From Paenibacillus arenosi (GTDB taxonomy: Bacteria; Bacillota; Bacilli; Paenibacillales; Paenibacillaceae), in assembly GCF_014841135.1 (NCBI RefSeq), contig NZ_JACYTN010000002.1, positions 574,263-638,262 on the forward strand: DNA of 64,000 bases. The letters are read 5' to 3'. The position numbers and the translations under genes are program-made. This document shows positions 9,392 through 17,879 of this stretch, in pieces. The notes beneath the pieces were generated by a model. That model was not told the origin of the DNA. It made no database searches and saw only the letters and a list, made by a program, of their open reading frames with translations. Each line of letters begins with the position of its first letter. The first letter of the stretch is position 1.

Positions 9392-10042
9392 GTGGAATCG
9401 ATACAAGATGAACTCCCATTCCTTCAAGCTTTAGTAAAAGGCATCGCCGCTCAATTTGGAGACAATTGCGAGGTTGTGCTCCATGATCTGACACTTCCTT
9501 ATGATAGAACGATTGTTGCCATCGAAAATGGCCACGTTACAGGCAGAAAAGTTGGAGACCCAGGGACGAATCTTGGCTTGGAACTGCTTCGCGGCTCTAC
9601 AGAGAATGGTCATAAGCTGAACTATGTCACACAAACGAAAGACGGGCGCTTACTTCGCTCAACTTCGCTGTATATGAACAATCAAGATGGAACTATTATC
9701 GGATCACTTTGCATCAATTTTGATATTACTAGTCTTATGATCGCGGAGAAGACGCTGCAATCGATCACGATGACCAACTTGCAAACCGATGTCAAAGAAT
9801 CTTTCGTTACCAACGTAAACGATTTGTTGGACGTGCTTATTCAAGAAACACAAGATGTAATAGGCAAGCCAGTAGCTGTCATGAGCAAGGAAGATAAAAT
9901 GAAGATGATTGCTCTATTGGACCAAAAGGGCGCTTTCCTTATTAAGAAGTCCAGCGAGAAAATTTGTCTGTACCTTGGGATATCCAAATATTCACTCTAT
10001 AGCTATCTAGATGAAGTTAAACAATGGAATGCGGAGGAATAG
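9392..10042 (+). CDS. YheO-like PAS-domain transcriptional regulator (DauR type)
   Basis: Predicted DNA-binding regulator, 216 residues, of the YheO/DauR family. The N-terminal PAS-like domain (about residues 10-115) contains FGDNCEVVLHDL and GSLCINFDIT, and the C-terminal helix-turn-helix ends YLGISKYSLYSYLDE. GTG start with GAGAGGGAGGT upstream. DauR of Pseudomonas represses D-arginine catabolism. Here the gene heads a cluster for D-amino-acid breakdown and overlaps the ribosome-binding region of the next gene, so control of that cluster by D-amino acids is a reasonable inference. Confidence 0.85.
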   Translation: MESIQDELPFLQALVKGIAAQFGDNCEVVLHDLTLPYDRTIVAIENGHVTGRKVGDPGTNLGLELLRGSTENGHKLNYVTQTKDGRLLRSTSLYMNNQDGTIIGSLCINFDITSLMIAEKTLQSITMTNLQTDVKESFVTNVNDLLDVLIQETQDVIGKPVAVMSKEDKMKMIALLDQKGAFLIKKSSEKICLYLGISKYSLYSYLDEVKQWNAEE

Positions 10043-10044
10043 CA

Positions 10045-11217
10045 ATGGAACACAGTGACTTGACTCAATCAAGCGGAATTCAAACCTGTGATAGTACTGA
10101 TGCAATCGATTCATTTCCCGTTTTAGCGGAAGCCGAAACACCGTTTGTTCTCATTGATGAGCGTAAAGTAGATCATAACTTAAAACGAATGGCTGAGCAG
10201 GCAAGCAAGCTGGGTGTTAAGCTACGGCCCCATATTAAGACGCATAAAATGCCTTACTTTGCGCAGAAACAGCTGGACATGGGGGCAATAGGAATTACAG
10301 TAGCCAAAGTTTCTGAAGCTGAAGTTATGGTTGAGCAAGGAATTACGGATATTTTTATCGCCTACCCGATTGTCACGCCATCTAAAATACGTCGAGCAGC
10401 AGCGCTCCAAGAACGTGCACGAATTATAGTTGGTGTAGATAGTGAAGCTGGTGCAGTTATACTTAATCAAATCGCCGAAGAGCTTCAAGTTCGCTTAGAA
10501 GTGAGACTGGAAATTGACACTGGTCTTCGTCGGACAGGAGTTAGTGGTGATGCTACTGTTCGAACTGCCGATCGTATCGCAGCCTGCCCTCATTTGGATT
10601 TAACAGGAATCTTTACCTTTAGAGGTGCAATGCTCGCTGGTCAAGCAACTACAGATTTGCATGCTGCTGGCGTGGAGGAAAGCGAATTGATGCTGGCTGT
10701 AGCTGACACTTTGCGACAAGCGGGTCATTCTATTCACGATATTAGTGTCGGTTCCTCCCCTACGGGGTTAACAGCTGGTACAGTAGCTGGTGTGTCCGAG
10801 ATTAGACCAGGCACTTATATTTTCAATGATCGCATGCAAATGGCGTTTGATCTCGTGGATCGTCATGATTGTGCCGCAACTATCGTAGTAACGGTTGTCA
10901 GTTGTCCCTATGAAGATCAGCTTGTCATTGATGGCGGCAGCAAAGCTTTCGCTACTGATGTTCAGCCTAACGGTGCTCCTCTCTTTATGAAAGGATTTGG
11001 GCATATTGTAGAATATCCCGATGCTGTGTTAGAGCGGCTTTCAGAAGAGCACGGTGTCATCCGCATTCAGCCTGGTCATTCCGTGCAGGTTGGAGATCGA
11101 CTGCATATTATTCCAAACCATATTTGCAGTTCTTTAAATTTGTATAACAACGTCTGGATACATGGCACGGAGAGTCCTTCTCAAATGAACATCGCGGCTA
11201 GAGGCCATAACTGGTAG
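10045..11217 (+). CDS. D-threonine aldolase / D-serine dehydratase-like PLP enzyme
   Basis: PLP enzyme of alanine-racemase fold type III, 390 residues, probably acting on D-threonine, D-serine or related D-hydroxy amino acids in the cytosol. The PLP lysine lies in LRPHIKTHKMPYFAQ near residue 60. The C-terminal metal site is visible as NHICSSLN (His and Cys three bases of motif apart, as in the Zn site of D-serine dehydratase). An upstream in-frame ATG at 10024 lacks a ribosome binding site. GCGGAGGA at 10031-10038 fits the ATG at 10045, which starts two bases after the regulator's stop codon, so the two genes are translationally coupled. Aldolase versus dehydratase activity is not decided by sequence. 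Confidence 0.88.
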   Translation: MEHSDLTQSSGIQTCDSTDAIDSFPVLAEAETPFVLIDERKVDHNLKRMAEQASKLGVKLRPHIKTHKMPYFAQKQLDMGAIGITVAKVSEAEVMVEQGITDIFIAYPIVTPSKIRRAAALQERARIIVGVDSEAGAVILNQIAEELQVRLEVRLEIDTGLRRTGVSGDATVRTADRIAACPHLDLTGIFTFRGAMLAGQATTDLHAAGVEESELMLAVADTLRQAGHSIHDISVGSSPTGLTAGTVAGVSEIRPGTYIFNDRMQMAFDLVDRHDCAATIVVTVVSCPYEDQLVIDGGSKAFATDVQPNGAPLFMKGFGHIVEYPDAVLERLSEEHGVIRIQPGHSVQVGDRLHIIPNHICSSLNLYNNVWIHGTESPSQMNIAARGHNW

Positions 11218-11292
11218 TTGTTGTTGAATAGTCATGAAATAGGTTCTACATCTTATTACACTTACAACTTGGGATGAAGGAGCGAGGGCGCC

Positions 11293-12921
11293 ATGCTCGA
11301 TTTGATTGTGAAACAAGCTCGAATTGCTGATGGATCTGGGAATCCATGGTTCTGGGGTGAAGTAGGCGTTAAAGACGGTCTCATTACACATGTGGGAGGT
11401 CCTGGTTCTGTTGATGTCAGTGCCGCTCAAATCATTGATGCTAAAGGCGAATTGTTAACACCAGGATTCATTGATGGCCACTGTCATTCAGATTTAATGA
11501 TTATGGACTATCCTGAAAGCGGTATTAAAATGCAGCAAGGTGTTACTGCCGAAGTTGTCGGCAACTGTGGTCTTGCTCCTGCGCCTTTCGTTCCTGAGCG
11601 CGCTGCTATGTTACAAGAGTATATAACACCCGTTATCGGTACAACGAAACATCAATGGAGTTGGAAATCTGTTGGCGAATATATGGACGCGATTCATCAA
11701 TTGAAACCAGCTGAGCACATGGCGACTTACGTTGCCCACGGTGCACTGCGCATCGGTGTAATGGGGTTTGACAACCGCCCTCCTTCAGCGGAAGAGCTTG
11801 AAGCGATGAAAGCGATCGTGAAGGAAGGAATGGAAGCTGGAGCGATCGGCCTATCTATTGGACTCCTTTATGCACCAGGCAGCTATGCTAACCGTGATGA
11901 AATCGCTGAACTATGCCGTGTCGTCGCACAATATGGAGGCTTGCTGGCCACTCATATTCGTGGTGAAGGCCGTCATCTCTTGCCTTCTATCGACGAAGTA
12001 ATTTGGATCGCGGAGCAATCTGGTGTTTCGCTTCATATTAGTCACCTCAAAGCTGCTGGCAAACGTAGTTGGGGACAAGTACAAGAAGCGATGGAACGTA
12101 TCGATCAAGCGCGAGCACGCGGCATGGATGTGACTTGTGATGTATATCCTTATCATGCCGGATCGACAACTTTGACTACAGTGCTGCCGCCATGGCTGCT
12201 CCAAGGAGGACTTGCTGGCGTACTGGAAGCTCTTCAGCAGCCTAGCATTCGCCAACGTCTGCATGAAGAGTTGGCGGAAGAACAAGATGACTGGGACAAT
12301 CTCGTTGCTTCAACAGGCTGGCATAGTGTCGTTGTTTCTGCGGTACACAGCGACAACAACAAATCACTGGAAGGCTTGTCAATTGCCGAAATAGCTGAGA
12401 AACGTAGCATACATCCAGTTGATGCAATGATGGATCTTCTATTAGAAGAGCAAGCGAAAGTAACGATAGTCTATTATCATATGGCAACTGATGACGTAGA
12501 TGCAGTCGTTCGCTATCCTTACTCTTTGGTTGCTTCTGATAGTCTTCACTGTGAGACAGGCAAACCGCATCCGCGTTTGTATGGTACGTTCCCTCGTATT
12601 TTTTCCCAGTATGTACGAGAACGTAAAATTATTACGCTTGAGGATGCTGTACGCAAGTTAACATCGTATCCTGCTGCACGTTTCCGTCTTGGCAAACGGG
12701 GCCTATTAGTACCTGGCTATGCAGCAGACATGGTCATTTTCAATCCTGAAACGATTGAGGATACGGCAACTTTTGAAGATCCTAGACAATACCCTCACGG
12801 TATCTCCCATGTTTTCGTCAATGGAAAATGGACGATGGAACATGGACAGTTCCGTAATGTATATGCTGGCGAGATGCTGCGAGCTGCTCGCCAAGTCCGT
12901 CATTGCTGTGGTGGACACTAA
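11293..12921 (+). CDS. N-acyl-D-amino-acid deacylase (amidohydrolase family)
   Basis: Metal-dependent amidohydrolase of 542 residues that removes the acyl group from N-acyl-D-amino acids. The metal-binding motif GFIDGHCHSDL is near residue 60. Further ligands are in GALRIGVMGF, GLLATHIRGEG and SLHISHLKAAG (residues about 150-255). The C-terminal YPAARFRLGKRGLLVPGYAADMVIF is the usual end of the barrel and composite beta domain. AAGGAGCGA lies upstream of the ATG. Its position between a D-amino-acid PLP enzyme and RidA supports a D-amino-acid salvage role. Dihydroorotase-like or D-glutamate-specific variants are the alternatives. Confidence 0.9.
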   Translation: MLDLIVKQARIADGSGNPWFWGEVGVKDGLITHVGGPGSVDVSAAQIIDAKGELLTPGFIDGHCHSDLMIMDYPESGIKMQQGVTAEVVGNCGLAPAPFVPERAAMLQEYITPVIGTTKHQWSWKSVGEYMDAIHQLKPAEHMATYVAHGALRIGVMGFDNRPPSAEELEAMKAIVKEGMEAGAIGLSIGLLYAPGSYANRDEIAELCRVVAQYGGLLATHIRGEGRHLLPSIDEVIWIAEQSGVSLHISHLKAAGKRSWGQVQEAMERIDQARARGMDVTCDVYPYHAGSTTLTTVLPPWLLQGGLAGVLEALQQPSIRQRLHEELAEEQDDWDNLVASTGWHSVVVSAVHSDNNKSLEGLSIAEIAEKRSIHPVDAMMDLLLEEQAKVTIVYYHMATDDVDAVVRYPYSLVASDSLHCETGKPHPRLYGTFPRIFSQYVRERKIITLEDAVRKLTSYPAARFRLGKRGLLVPGYAADMVIFNPETIEDTATFEDPRQYPHGISHVFVNGKWTMEHGQFRNVYAGEMLRAARQVRHCCGGH

Positions 12922-13002
12922 ATCAGTCAGGAATGTAAATCGATACATCATTCGATAAATCGTTCCCTACTTCCATTACCTATACTAAAGGAGATGAATG
13001 TT

Positions 13003-13470
13003 ATGTCACGTATCGAACAACGTTTACAAGAGCTAGGAATTACTTTACCAGAGGTTGGAGAGCCAAAATTCTCTTACATACCAAGCCGTAGAACAGGCAA
13101 CCTTGTTTACACTTCTGGTATGGACTGCCGTGTTGATGGTGTGCTTATTTATGAAGGTAAAGTTGGTAGCGACTTAACGATCGAGCAAGGTCAAGATTGT
13201 GCGCGTCAATGTATCATTAATGCACTAGCTGTTGTTAAACAACAAGTAGGCGATCTTGATCGCGTGAAACAAGTCGTGAAGATGCTTGCCTTCGTTAATA
13301 GTGCTCCAGGCTTTGGAGACCAACCGTATGTAATCAACGGTGCATCCAACCTGCTCATTGACATCTTTGGAGAAGCTGGGCGCCATGCACGTTCTGCTAT
13401 CGGTACAAGCGATCTTCCGTTCCACACGCCTGTAGAGATCGAGATTATCGTTGAAGTGGAAGACAACTAA
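13003..13470 (+). CDS. RidA family enamine/imine deaminase
   Basis: Small trimeric RidA (YjgF) protein of 155 residues that hydrolyses reactive enamine/imine intermediates made by PLP enzymes. The conserved Arg is in HARSAIGTSDLPFHTPVEIE at the C-terminus. AAAGGAG at 12988-12993 directly abuts an ATG at 12994, so the ATG at 13003, with correct spacing, is taken as the start. It comes right after the D-amino-acid enzymes, which release such intermediates, and probably protects the cell during their catabolism. The N-terminal part, about 30 residues longer than the shortest RidA proteins, fits the subfamily often linked to amino-acid catabolic clusters. Confidence 0.9.
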   Translation: MSRIEQRLQELGITLPEVGEPKFSYIPSRRTGNLVYTSGMDCRVDGVLIYEGKVGSDLTIEQGQDCARQCIINALAVVKQQVGDLDRVKQVVKMLAFVNSAPGFGDQPYVINGASNLLIDIFGEAGRHARSAIGTSDLPFHTPVEIEIIVEVEDN

Positions 13471-13568
13471 TAAGAAACAGTCTATAATTTGGCATAGTCT
13501 ATTAAATAGAATTAATAATTATGTAATTGTTATTATGTTTATTATTCAAAGAAATTAAAGCAACTCAT

Positions 13569-13611
13569 AAAACCTTCCTTGTCCTGATACGGATTTGGAA
13601 GGTTTTTTATT
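13569..13611 (+). terminator. Terminator after ridA-like gene
   Basis: Stem AAAACCTTCC/GGAAGGTTTT (13569-13578 and 13597-13606) with an 18-base loop, followed by TTAT. It ends the D-amino-acid catabolic transcript about 100 bases after the last stop codon. The rest of the gap to the antiporter holds a candidate promoter only. Confidence 0.8.
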
Positions 13612-13640
13612 AGCATTCGCAATTATTCCTATTTTTTCTA

Positions 13641-13669
13641 TTGACGAATTATAGAAAGAGAAGTAAATT
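13641..13669 (+). promoter_or_regulatory. Candidate sigma-A promoter for the NhaC-family gene
   Basis: TTGACG at 13641-13646, a 17-base spacer and TAAATT at 13664-13669 form a plausible vegetative promoter, with the antiporter start about 100 bases downstream. The terminator just before it suggests the antiporter is transcribed separately. Confidence 0.4.
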
Positions 13670-13772
13670 AAATTATATATTAAATGACTTTAACACATAA
13701 AAGCGTGTAAGCGTGCAAGTGAAAAAGCAGTTTGAGATAAAATAGACAACATCTAGATTAGGAGAATGCACC

Positions 13773-15176
13773 ATGAATCACAATCACACTGAACAGCCTC
13801 ATCCACCTTCCCTGTCATGGCAGCAAGGAGCCGCTATCTTCGTCCTTGTCCTTGGGTGGCTGTTGTATGCCATACTCGGCTTGCAAGCTCAACCGCATAT
13901 GCCTTTATTAATTGCAGCCATCGGCACTGCGCTCGCTTTGAAATTATGCGGCCAAAGTTGGAAAATGATTGAACAATCCGCCGTTCGCGGCTTGAAAGAC
14001 TCCATTCAACCTGTCATGCTATTGTCGCTGATCGGTATTCTTATCGGGGCATGGATGATGAGTGGAACGGTTCCAGCCATGCTTGTATACGGCACAAACT
14101 TTTTTTTACCTGAATGGTTTGCTTTAAGTGCTATGCTCTTGACTGTAGTTGTTTCGATGAGCATCGGCAGCTCGATTACAACGGTAGCTACATTTGGAGT
14201 CGCTATCATCGCAATTTCTGAAGCTATGGGTGCCAATTCTGCTCTTGTGGCAGGTGCTGTTGTTTCAGGTGCTTGCTTCGGTGACAAAATGTCCCCATTA
14301 TCAGATACGACGAACTTTGCAGCAGCTGTTTCAAGAGTTAGCATTACAAGTCACATTCGCAATATGACGAAAACGACAATTCCTGCTTTCCTTATAACAA
14401 TCGTCGCTTTTGCCATACTTGGACATAGTACAGCAAATGATATGAGTTCCATTATTGCGATGAAACAGGAACTTCAACAAGTATTCCATATTCATCCGTT
14501 GAATTTACTTCCGTTAGTTATCGTACTTATTGCATCTTTGAAGCGTATTCCCATCTTGTTAACGATGCTTATGGGAATCGGCACAGCATTGGTTATTACA
14601 GGCTTCATACAAGGCAATTGGAACGTATCCATGTGGATGCAAACGATGCAAAGTGGATTAAGAATAAACTTTGAACTTGAGACGCTTGCTCCTGTCATTA
14701 ACCGCGGAGGCATCGACTCCATGATGTGGTCCATCTCTTTGATAGGGATTGCATTTGTATTCGGTGGACTGCTGCAGCACGGCGGGGTTATTCGCTCTTG
14801 GATTGAGCCGTTAATGGCCCGCATTAAACGGAAACAAACGATGGTGGTAACAACCGGATTGAGCTCCATTGGTGTAAACTTTATGACTGGTGAACAATAC
14901 ATGTCCATTCTAATTCCAGGACAAATGTTCCAAGAGCAATATGAACAACGACGCATTCCTCGTCTCACGCTTTCACGAACATTAGAGGATTGTGGAACAC
15001 TTGTAAATCCATTAGTCCCATGGGGCGTTAGTGGTGCAATGATGACAAGTGCAATCGGTATGGATGTTCTCACCTACGCACCATTTGCCTTGTTCCTTTG
15101 GATATCTCCATTGTGTACATTCGCGTTTGCACTTATTCCAGGATTGAACCGTCGAACCCTACACGAGACGGAATAG
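13773..15176 (+). CDS. NhaC-family Na+/H+ antiporter or substrate/Na+ exchanger
   Basis: Integral membrane protein of 467 residues with about eleven hydrophobic segments. Family marks are SIGSSITTVATFGVAI near residue 131 and SGACFGDKMSPLSDTTNFAA near residue 165, the ion-binding core of NhaC proteins. Members include Na+/H+ antiporters and the MleN malate-2H+/Na+-lactate exchanger. Coming after D-amino-acid catabolic genes, it may exchange an organic acid or amino acid instead of only sodium. That is inference; a terminator and a separate promoter weaken the operon link. GGAGAATGCACC precedes the ATG. Confidence 0.88.
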   Translation: MNHNHTEQPHPPSLSWQQGAAIFVLVLGWLLYAILGLQAQPHMPLLIAAIGTALALKLCGQSWKMIEQSAVRGLKDSIQPVMLLSLIGILIGAWMMSGTVPAMLVYGTNFFLPEWFALSAMLLTVVVSMSIGSSITTVATFGVAIIAISEAMGANSALVAGAVVSGACFGDKMSPLSDTTNFAAAVSRVSITSHIRNMTKTTIPAFLITIVAFAILGHSTANDMSSIIAMKQELQQVFHIHPLNLLPLVIVLIASLKRIPILLTMLMGIGTALVITGFIQGNWNVSMWMQTMQSGLRINFELETLAPVINRGGIDSMMWSISLIGIAFVFGGLLQHGGVIRSWIEPLMARIKRKQTMVVTTGLSSIGVNFMTGEQYMSILIPGQMFQEQYEQRRIPRLTLSRTLEDCGTLVNPLVPWGVSGAMMTSAIGMDVLTYAPFALFLWISPLCTFAFALIPGLNRRTLHETE

Positions 15177-15187
15177 CGAATGAATGT

Positions 15188-15224
15188 AAAACCCTCTGCT
15201 CATTTGAATAGAGGGTTTATTTTT
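15188..15224 (+). terminator. Terminator of the NhaC-family gene
   Basis: Stem AAACCCTCT/AGAGGGTTT (15188-15196, 15210-15218) followed by ATTTTTG, directly after the antiporter stop codon. Confidence 0.8.
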
Positions 15225-15334
15225 GTTTTCATTAGTCATTTTGTACGGACCGGATTTGCATGATGAATGATAACTCTACATCCGTTATGAAGTCCATGAA
15301 CTTCATCCCTACGTATTGCATATTCTAATGAATC

Positions 15335-15375
15335 GCAATAAAAAAGGCTGAGGCAGGTATTTACCCGCTCAGCCG
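15335..15375 (-). terminator. Terminator of the terC-like gene
   Basis: Stem GGCTGAG/CTCAGCC (15346-15352, 15368-15374), continued by partly paired GC-rich bases. On the minus strand it is followed by TTTTTTATT, just past the stop of the TerC gene. Confidence 0.8.
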
Positions 15376-15385
15376 TGTGTATATT

Positions 15386-16096
15386 TTAGTTAGCACGCTT
15401 ATGTGCAGGTTCAGCTGTTTGCGCAGCTTTCTTTGCAGCACGGCTACGTTTAATAAGAAGACCAGTACCTACTACAAGAACTACAACAGCTGCTTCGAAG
15501 CTGTATTTTGCAACCGGATTTTCGAAGTATGGCTTCAAGAAGCCTTCGCCAACGAACATTTTGGAAGCAGTAAAGGCAAGAATTGCAGCACCAATTGTAA
15601 TAACAACTGGGAAACGATCAATCAACTTGATAACAAGCGTACTTCCCCAAACAACGATTGGAACAGAAATCAAAAGACCGATAATAACAAGCATATTGTC
15701 ATGGTTTGCAGCACCTGCAACCGCGATAACATTGTCGATACCCATCGCAGCATCTGCGATAATAATGGTACGAATAGCGCCCATTAATGTACTAGCAGCT
15801 TTGACTTCTTCATGTCCTTTGTCCTCAAGCATTAACTTAAGAGCGATCCAGAGAAGAAGCAAACCACCTACTACCATTAACCCTGGAATATTGAGCAATT
15901 GAACAACGAAGATCGTTGCTACTGCACGAATAGCTACCGCTCCAAATGTTCCCCAGAAAATAACCTTCTTCTGCTCTTCTTTCTTCAAGTTACGAGCAGC
16001 CATACCGATAACGAGTGCGTTATCACCTGCTAGGACAAGGTCCAGCAAAATAATACTAAGTAATGCCCCGAACCATTCCACTGAAAATAGTTCCAT
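15386..16096 (-). CDS. TerC family membrane protein (YkoY/YceF-like)
   Basis: Integral membrane protein of 236 residues with about seven helices. TerC hallmarks are LDLVLAGDNALVIGMAARNL near residue 17, with the conserved acidic residues in the membrane, and AAMGIDNVIAVAG near residue 115. Family members such as YkoY and MeeY/MeeF of Bacillus are linked to manganese export or metallation of secreted proteins. The ATG at 16096, spaced six bases from AGGGGG, is preferred over an ATG five codons upstream that overlaps that site. The leader carries a yybP-ykoY riboswitch, so manganese should raise expression. A positively charged C-terminal tail (KRSRAAKKAAQ) is cytosolic. Confidence 0.92.
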   Translation of the reverse strand: MELFSVEWFGALLSIILLDLVLAGDNALVIGMAARNLKKEEQKKVIFWGTFGAVAIRAVATIFVVQLLNIPGLMVVGGLLLLWIALKLMLEDKGHEEVKAASTLMGAIRTIIIADAAMGIDNVIAVAGAANHDNMLVIIGLLISVPIVVWGSTLVIKLIDRFPVVITIGAAILAFTASKMFVGEGFLKPYFENPVAKYSFEAAVVVLVVGTGLLIKRSRAAKKAAQTAEPAHKRAN

Positions 16097-16140
16097 TGTA
16101 ATCCCCCTCATTTGGTCGTTGTACCTTATATCGTTTGCAT

Positions 16141-16176
16141 ATAAAAGCGCCGCTACCCAAAAAAGTAACGGCGCAC
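16141..16176 (-). terminator. Riboswitch-controlled attenuator terminator
   Basis: Ten-pair stem GCGCCGTTAC/GTAGCGGCGC (arms 16165-16174 and 16147-16156, one G-T pair) with TTTTAT following on the minus strand. It stands between the yybP-ykoY aptamer and the TerC start codon, as expected for a transcription attenuator. Confidence 0.8.
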
Positions 16177-16177
16177 G

Positions 16178-16302
16178 TAAAAGAGACCTTTACCTTTTTG
16201 TCGGCAAGGTCTCGCAAACAACGAATTCGTTGCCAGCATAGCCGAGGTGCACGCCCGCGCAACCTGGAATGACGACTATACTGTATAGCTACTCCCCTTA
16301 TG
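16178..16302 (-). promoter_or_regulatory. yybP-ykoY manganese riboswitch aptamer
   Basis: On the minus strand the leader contains, in order, AAGGGGAGTAGCT, a stretch with GTCGTCATTCCAGGTT, a GC-rich hairpin, and GCGAGACCTTGCC with the closing GGTAAAGGTCTCTTTT. These are the conserved blocks of the yybP-ykoY class, which senses Mn2+. It lies directly ahead of a transcription terminator and a terC-type gene, the most common partner of this class. Ends are approximate. The exact fold was read by eye, not computed. Confidence 0.88.
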
Positions 16303-16429
16303 GAGTTATGATGTTGTGTAAATACCAACCGTCACGTGCTTTAACGTGTAATAATAATATCACGGGTAAACTATAAGTTCAAGAGTATTTTTACCAACTT
16401 TTTTAACTTATTTGAGATTGCTTGGACAA

Positions 16430-16459
16430 TTGCAATATCGGGTATGATTTGGTTATGAT
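16430..16459 (+). promoter_or_regulatory. Candidate promoter of msrAB
   Basis: TTGCAA at 16430-16435, an 18-base spacer and TATGAT at 16454-16459. It lies 31 bases upstream of the msrAB start codon in an otherwise AT-rich gap. Confidence 0.35.
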
Positions 16460-16490
16460 GTTAACAAAATAACTTGGAGAGGTGATTGCT

Positions 16491-17465
16491 GTGAGTAACA
16501 ACTCTGCCGCATCTAACTTAGAAAAAGCAACATTCGCTGGCGGCTGTTTCTGGTGCATGGTGACACCATTCGAACAACTTCCAGGCATACACGGGATCGT
16601 CTCCGGATATATTGGCGGTCACACCGAAAACCCCACTTACAAAGAAGTATGTTCAGAAACTACGGGTCATGCTGAAGCTGTGCAGATTACATATGATCCT
16701 CATATTTTTCCTTATCAAAAGCTGCTTGAACTTTTTTGGAAGCAAATTGACCCCACAGATGCTGGAGGACAATTTTATGATCGTGGACGCTCCTATCGGA
16801 CAGCCATATTTTATCACAATGAACAACAACGCGAGCTAGCGGAGCATTCCAAGCAGCAGCTTGAAGCCAGTGGAAGATTCAATAAACCAATCTCCACTGA
16901 GATCGTACCCGCTGCAATCTTTTATGAAGCTGAAGATTATCACCAGAATTACCACAAGAAAAATCCAGCTCATTATAAACGATATCGCAAAGGTTCAGGA
17001 AGAGATGCATTCATCGCAGAACATTGGGGAGTCAGTGATGATGAACGACATCAATTGAGAGACAAGTTAAATCCCATGCAATATCACGTTACACAAAATA
17101 ACGCTACTGAACCCCCATTCCAAAATGAATTCTGGGATCACGAAGAAGAAGGCATTTATGTGGATATCGTCTCTGGCGAACCATTATTTAGTTCCGTGGA
17201 TAAATACGATTCAGGCTGCGGCTGGCCAAGCTTCACAAAGCCCCTTCACCCTTTTAACGTTACAGAGGAACTGGATTTGACCCATGGTATGATCAGAACA
17301 GAGGTGCGCAGTCGTTTTGGAGATTCGCATCTGGGGCATGTATTTGATGATGGTCCAACTCCAGCAGGACTTCGCTATTGCATAAACTCGGCAGCATTAC
17401 GCTTTATTCCTGCTTCTAGACTGAAGGAAGAAGGCTATGAGCAATTCGTGTCAATGTTTGCCTGA
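16491..17465 (+). CDS. msrAB: Peptide methionine sulfoxide reductase MsrA-MsrB fusion
   Basis: Bifunctional repair enzyme of 324 residues that reduces both S- and R-methionine sulfoxide. The MsrA half has the catalytic GCFWC near residue 18 and YFGGH-like [22 protein letters not shown]. The MsrB half starts near residue 185 and carries SGCGWPSF and the catalytic Cys in [14 protein letters not shown]. The typical MsrB zinc CxxC pairs are not seen. The cytosolic location follows from the lack of a signal peptide. A GTG at 16482 is in frame but overlaps GGAGAGG; the GTG at 16491 has proper spacing. Single genes encoding both domains are common in Bacillales and bacterial pathogens. Confidence 0.94.
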   Translation: MSNNSAASNLEKATFAGGCFWCMVTPFEQLPGIHGIVSGYIGGHTENPTYKEVCSETTGHAEAVQITYDPHIFPYQKLLELFWKQIDPTDAGGQFYDRGRSYRTAIFYHNEQQRELAEHSKQQLEASGRFNKPISTEIVPAAIFYEAEDYHQNYHKKNPAHYKRYRKGSGRDAFIAEHWGVSDDERHQLRDKLNPMQYHVTQNNATEPPFQNEFWDHEEEGIYVDIVSGEPLFSSVDKYDSGCGWPSFTKPLHPFNVTEELDLTHGMIRTEVRSRFGDSHLGHVFDDGPTPAGLRYCINSAALRFIPASRLKEEGYEQFVSMFA

Positions 17466-17510
17466 GAAAAAAACATCCTAATAATGTTGTATCATTCATT
17501 CCCATCAAAA

Positions 17511-17562
17511 ACAGAGCACCCTTCAACCCATCTCATGTATGGCTGAAAAGGTGCTCTTTCGA
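17511..17562. terminator. Bidirectional terminator between msrAB and carrier-protein gene
   Basis: Stem AGAGCACC(CTT) with (AAG)GGTGCTCT, arms 17513-17520 and 17550-17557. TTTC follows on the plus strand and GTTTTT on the minus strand, so it can end both convergent transcripts. Confidence 0.7.
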
Positions 17563-17599
17563 TACAACAAAGTGATTCACACATTTGAGCTAACAAGTA

Positions 17600-17842
17600 T
17601 CACGCTGATTTTTTCTTCACGAATGCTACGATATTATGGAAAGTCGTGAGATCAGAAAATAAAAAATCTTCATCTGATATTTTGAAATTATATTCTTGTG
17701 CGATTGCAGTCAATATTTGCACGTGAGTAATGGAATCGATGCCCCACAGTTCATCAATTGGCGTATCCAACTCATCCTCGGACATAACGACACTATACGT
17801 TTTAAAGATTTCACGAACTCTGAACTCTACTGTTGTTTCCAT
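17600..17842 (-). CDS. Acyl/peptidyl carrier protein (stand-alone)
   Basis: Carrier protein of 80 residues. The phosphopantetheine attachment motif is WGIDSITHVQIL, with Ser37 as the likely acceptor in place of the DSL of housekeeping AcpP. Other carrier features are helix I MSEDELDTPIDEL and the final helix ending AFVKKKSA. It lies 37 bases after the C39/BtrH-like gene on the same strand, so the two are probably cotranscribed. In butirosin biosynthesis the carrier BtrI and the transferase BtrH work as a pair. No adenylation, ketosynthase or condensation gene is seen nearby. GGGGTGG precedes the ATG. It is clearly not the fatty-acid ACP by context. Confidence 0.85.
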   Translation of the reverse strand: METTVEFRVREIFKTYSVVMSEDELDTPIDELWGIDSITHVQILTAIAQEYNFKISDEDFLFSDLTTFHNIVAFVKKKSA

Positions 17843-17879
17843 ATTTCCACCCCATATTATTTGATAAGATTGCTCCGTT

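Noticed and set aside
13700..13730. Direct repeat AAGCGTGTAAGCGTGCAAG before the NhaC gene
   Set aside because: Two short imperfect copies only; no spacing or conservation information to call an operator.
14492..15073. 193-codon minus-strand frame within the NhaC-family gene
   Set aside because: Complement of a clear transporter gene; high Pro/Met/Ile content and no start signal.
15377..15787. Open frame of 136 codons opposite the TerC gene
   Set aside because: Fully antisense to a well supported membrane protein gene, no ribosome binding site, amino acid content typical of a shadow frame.
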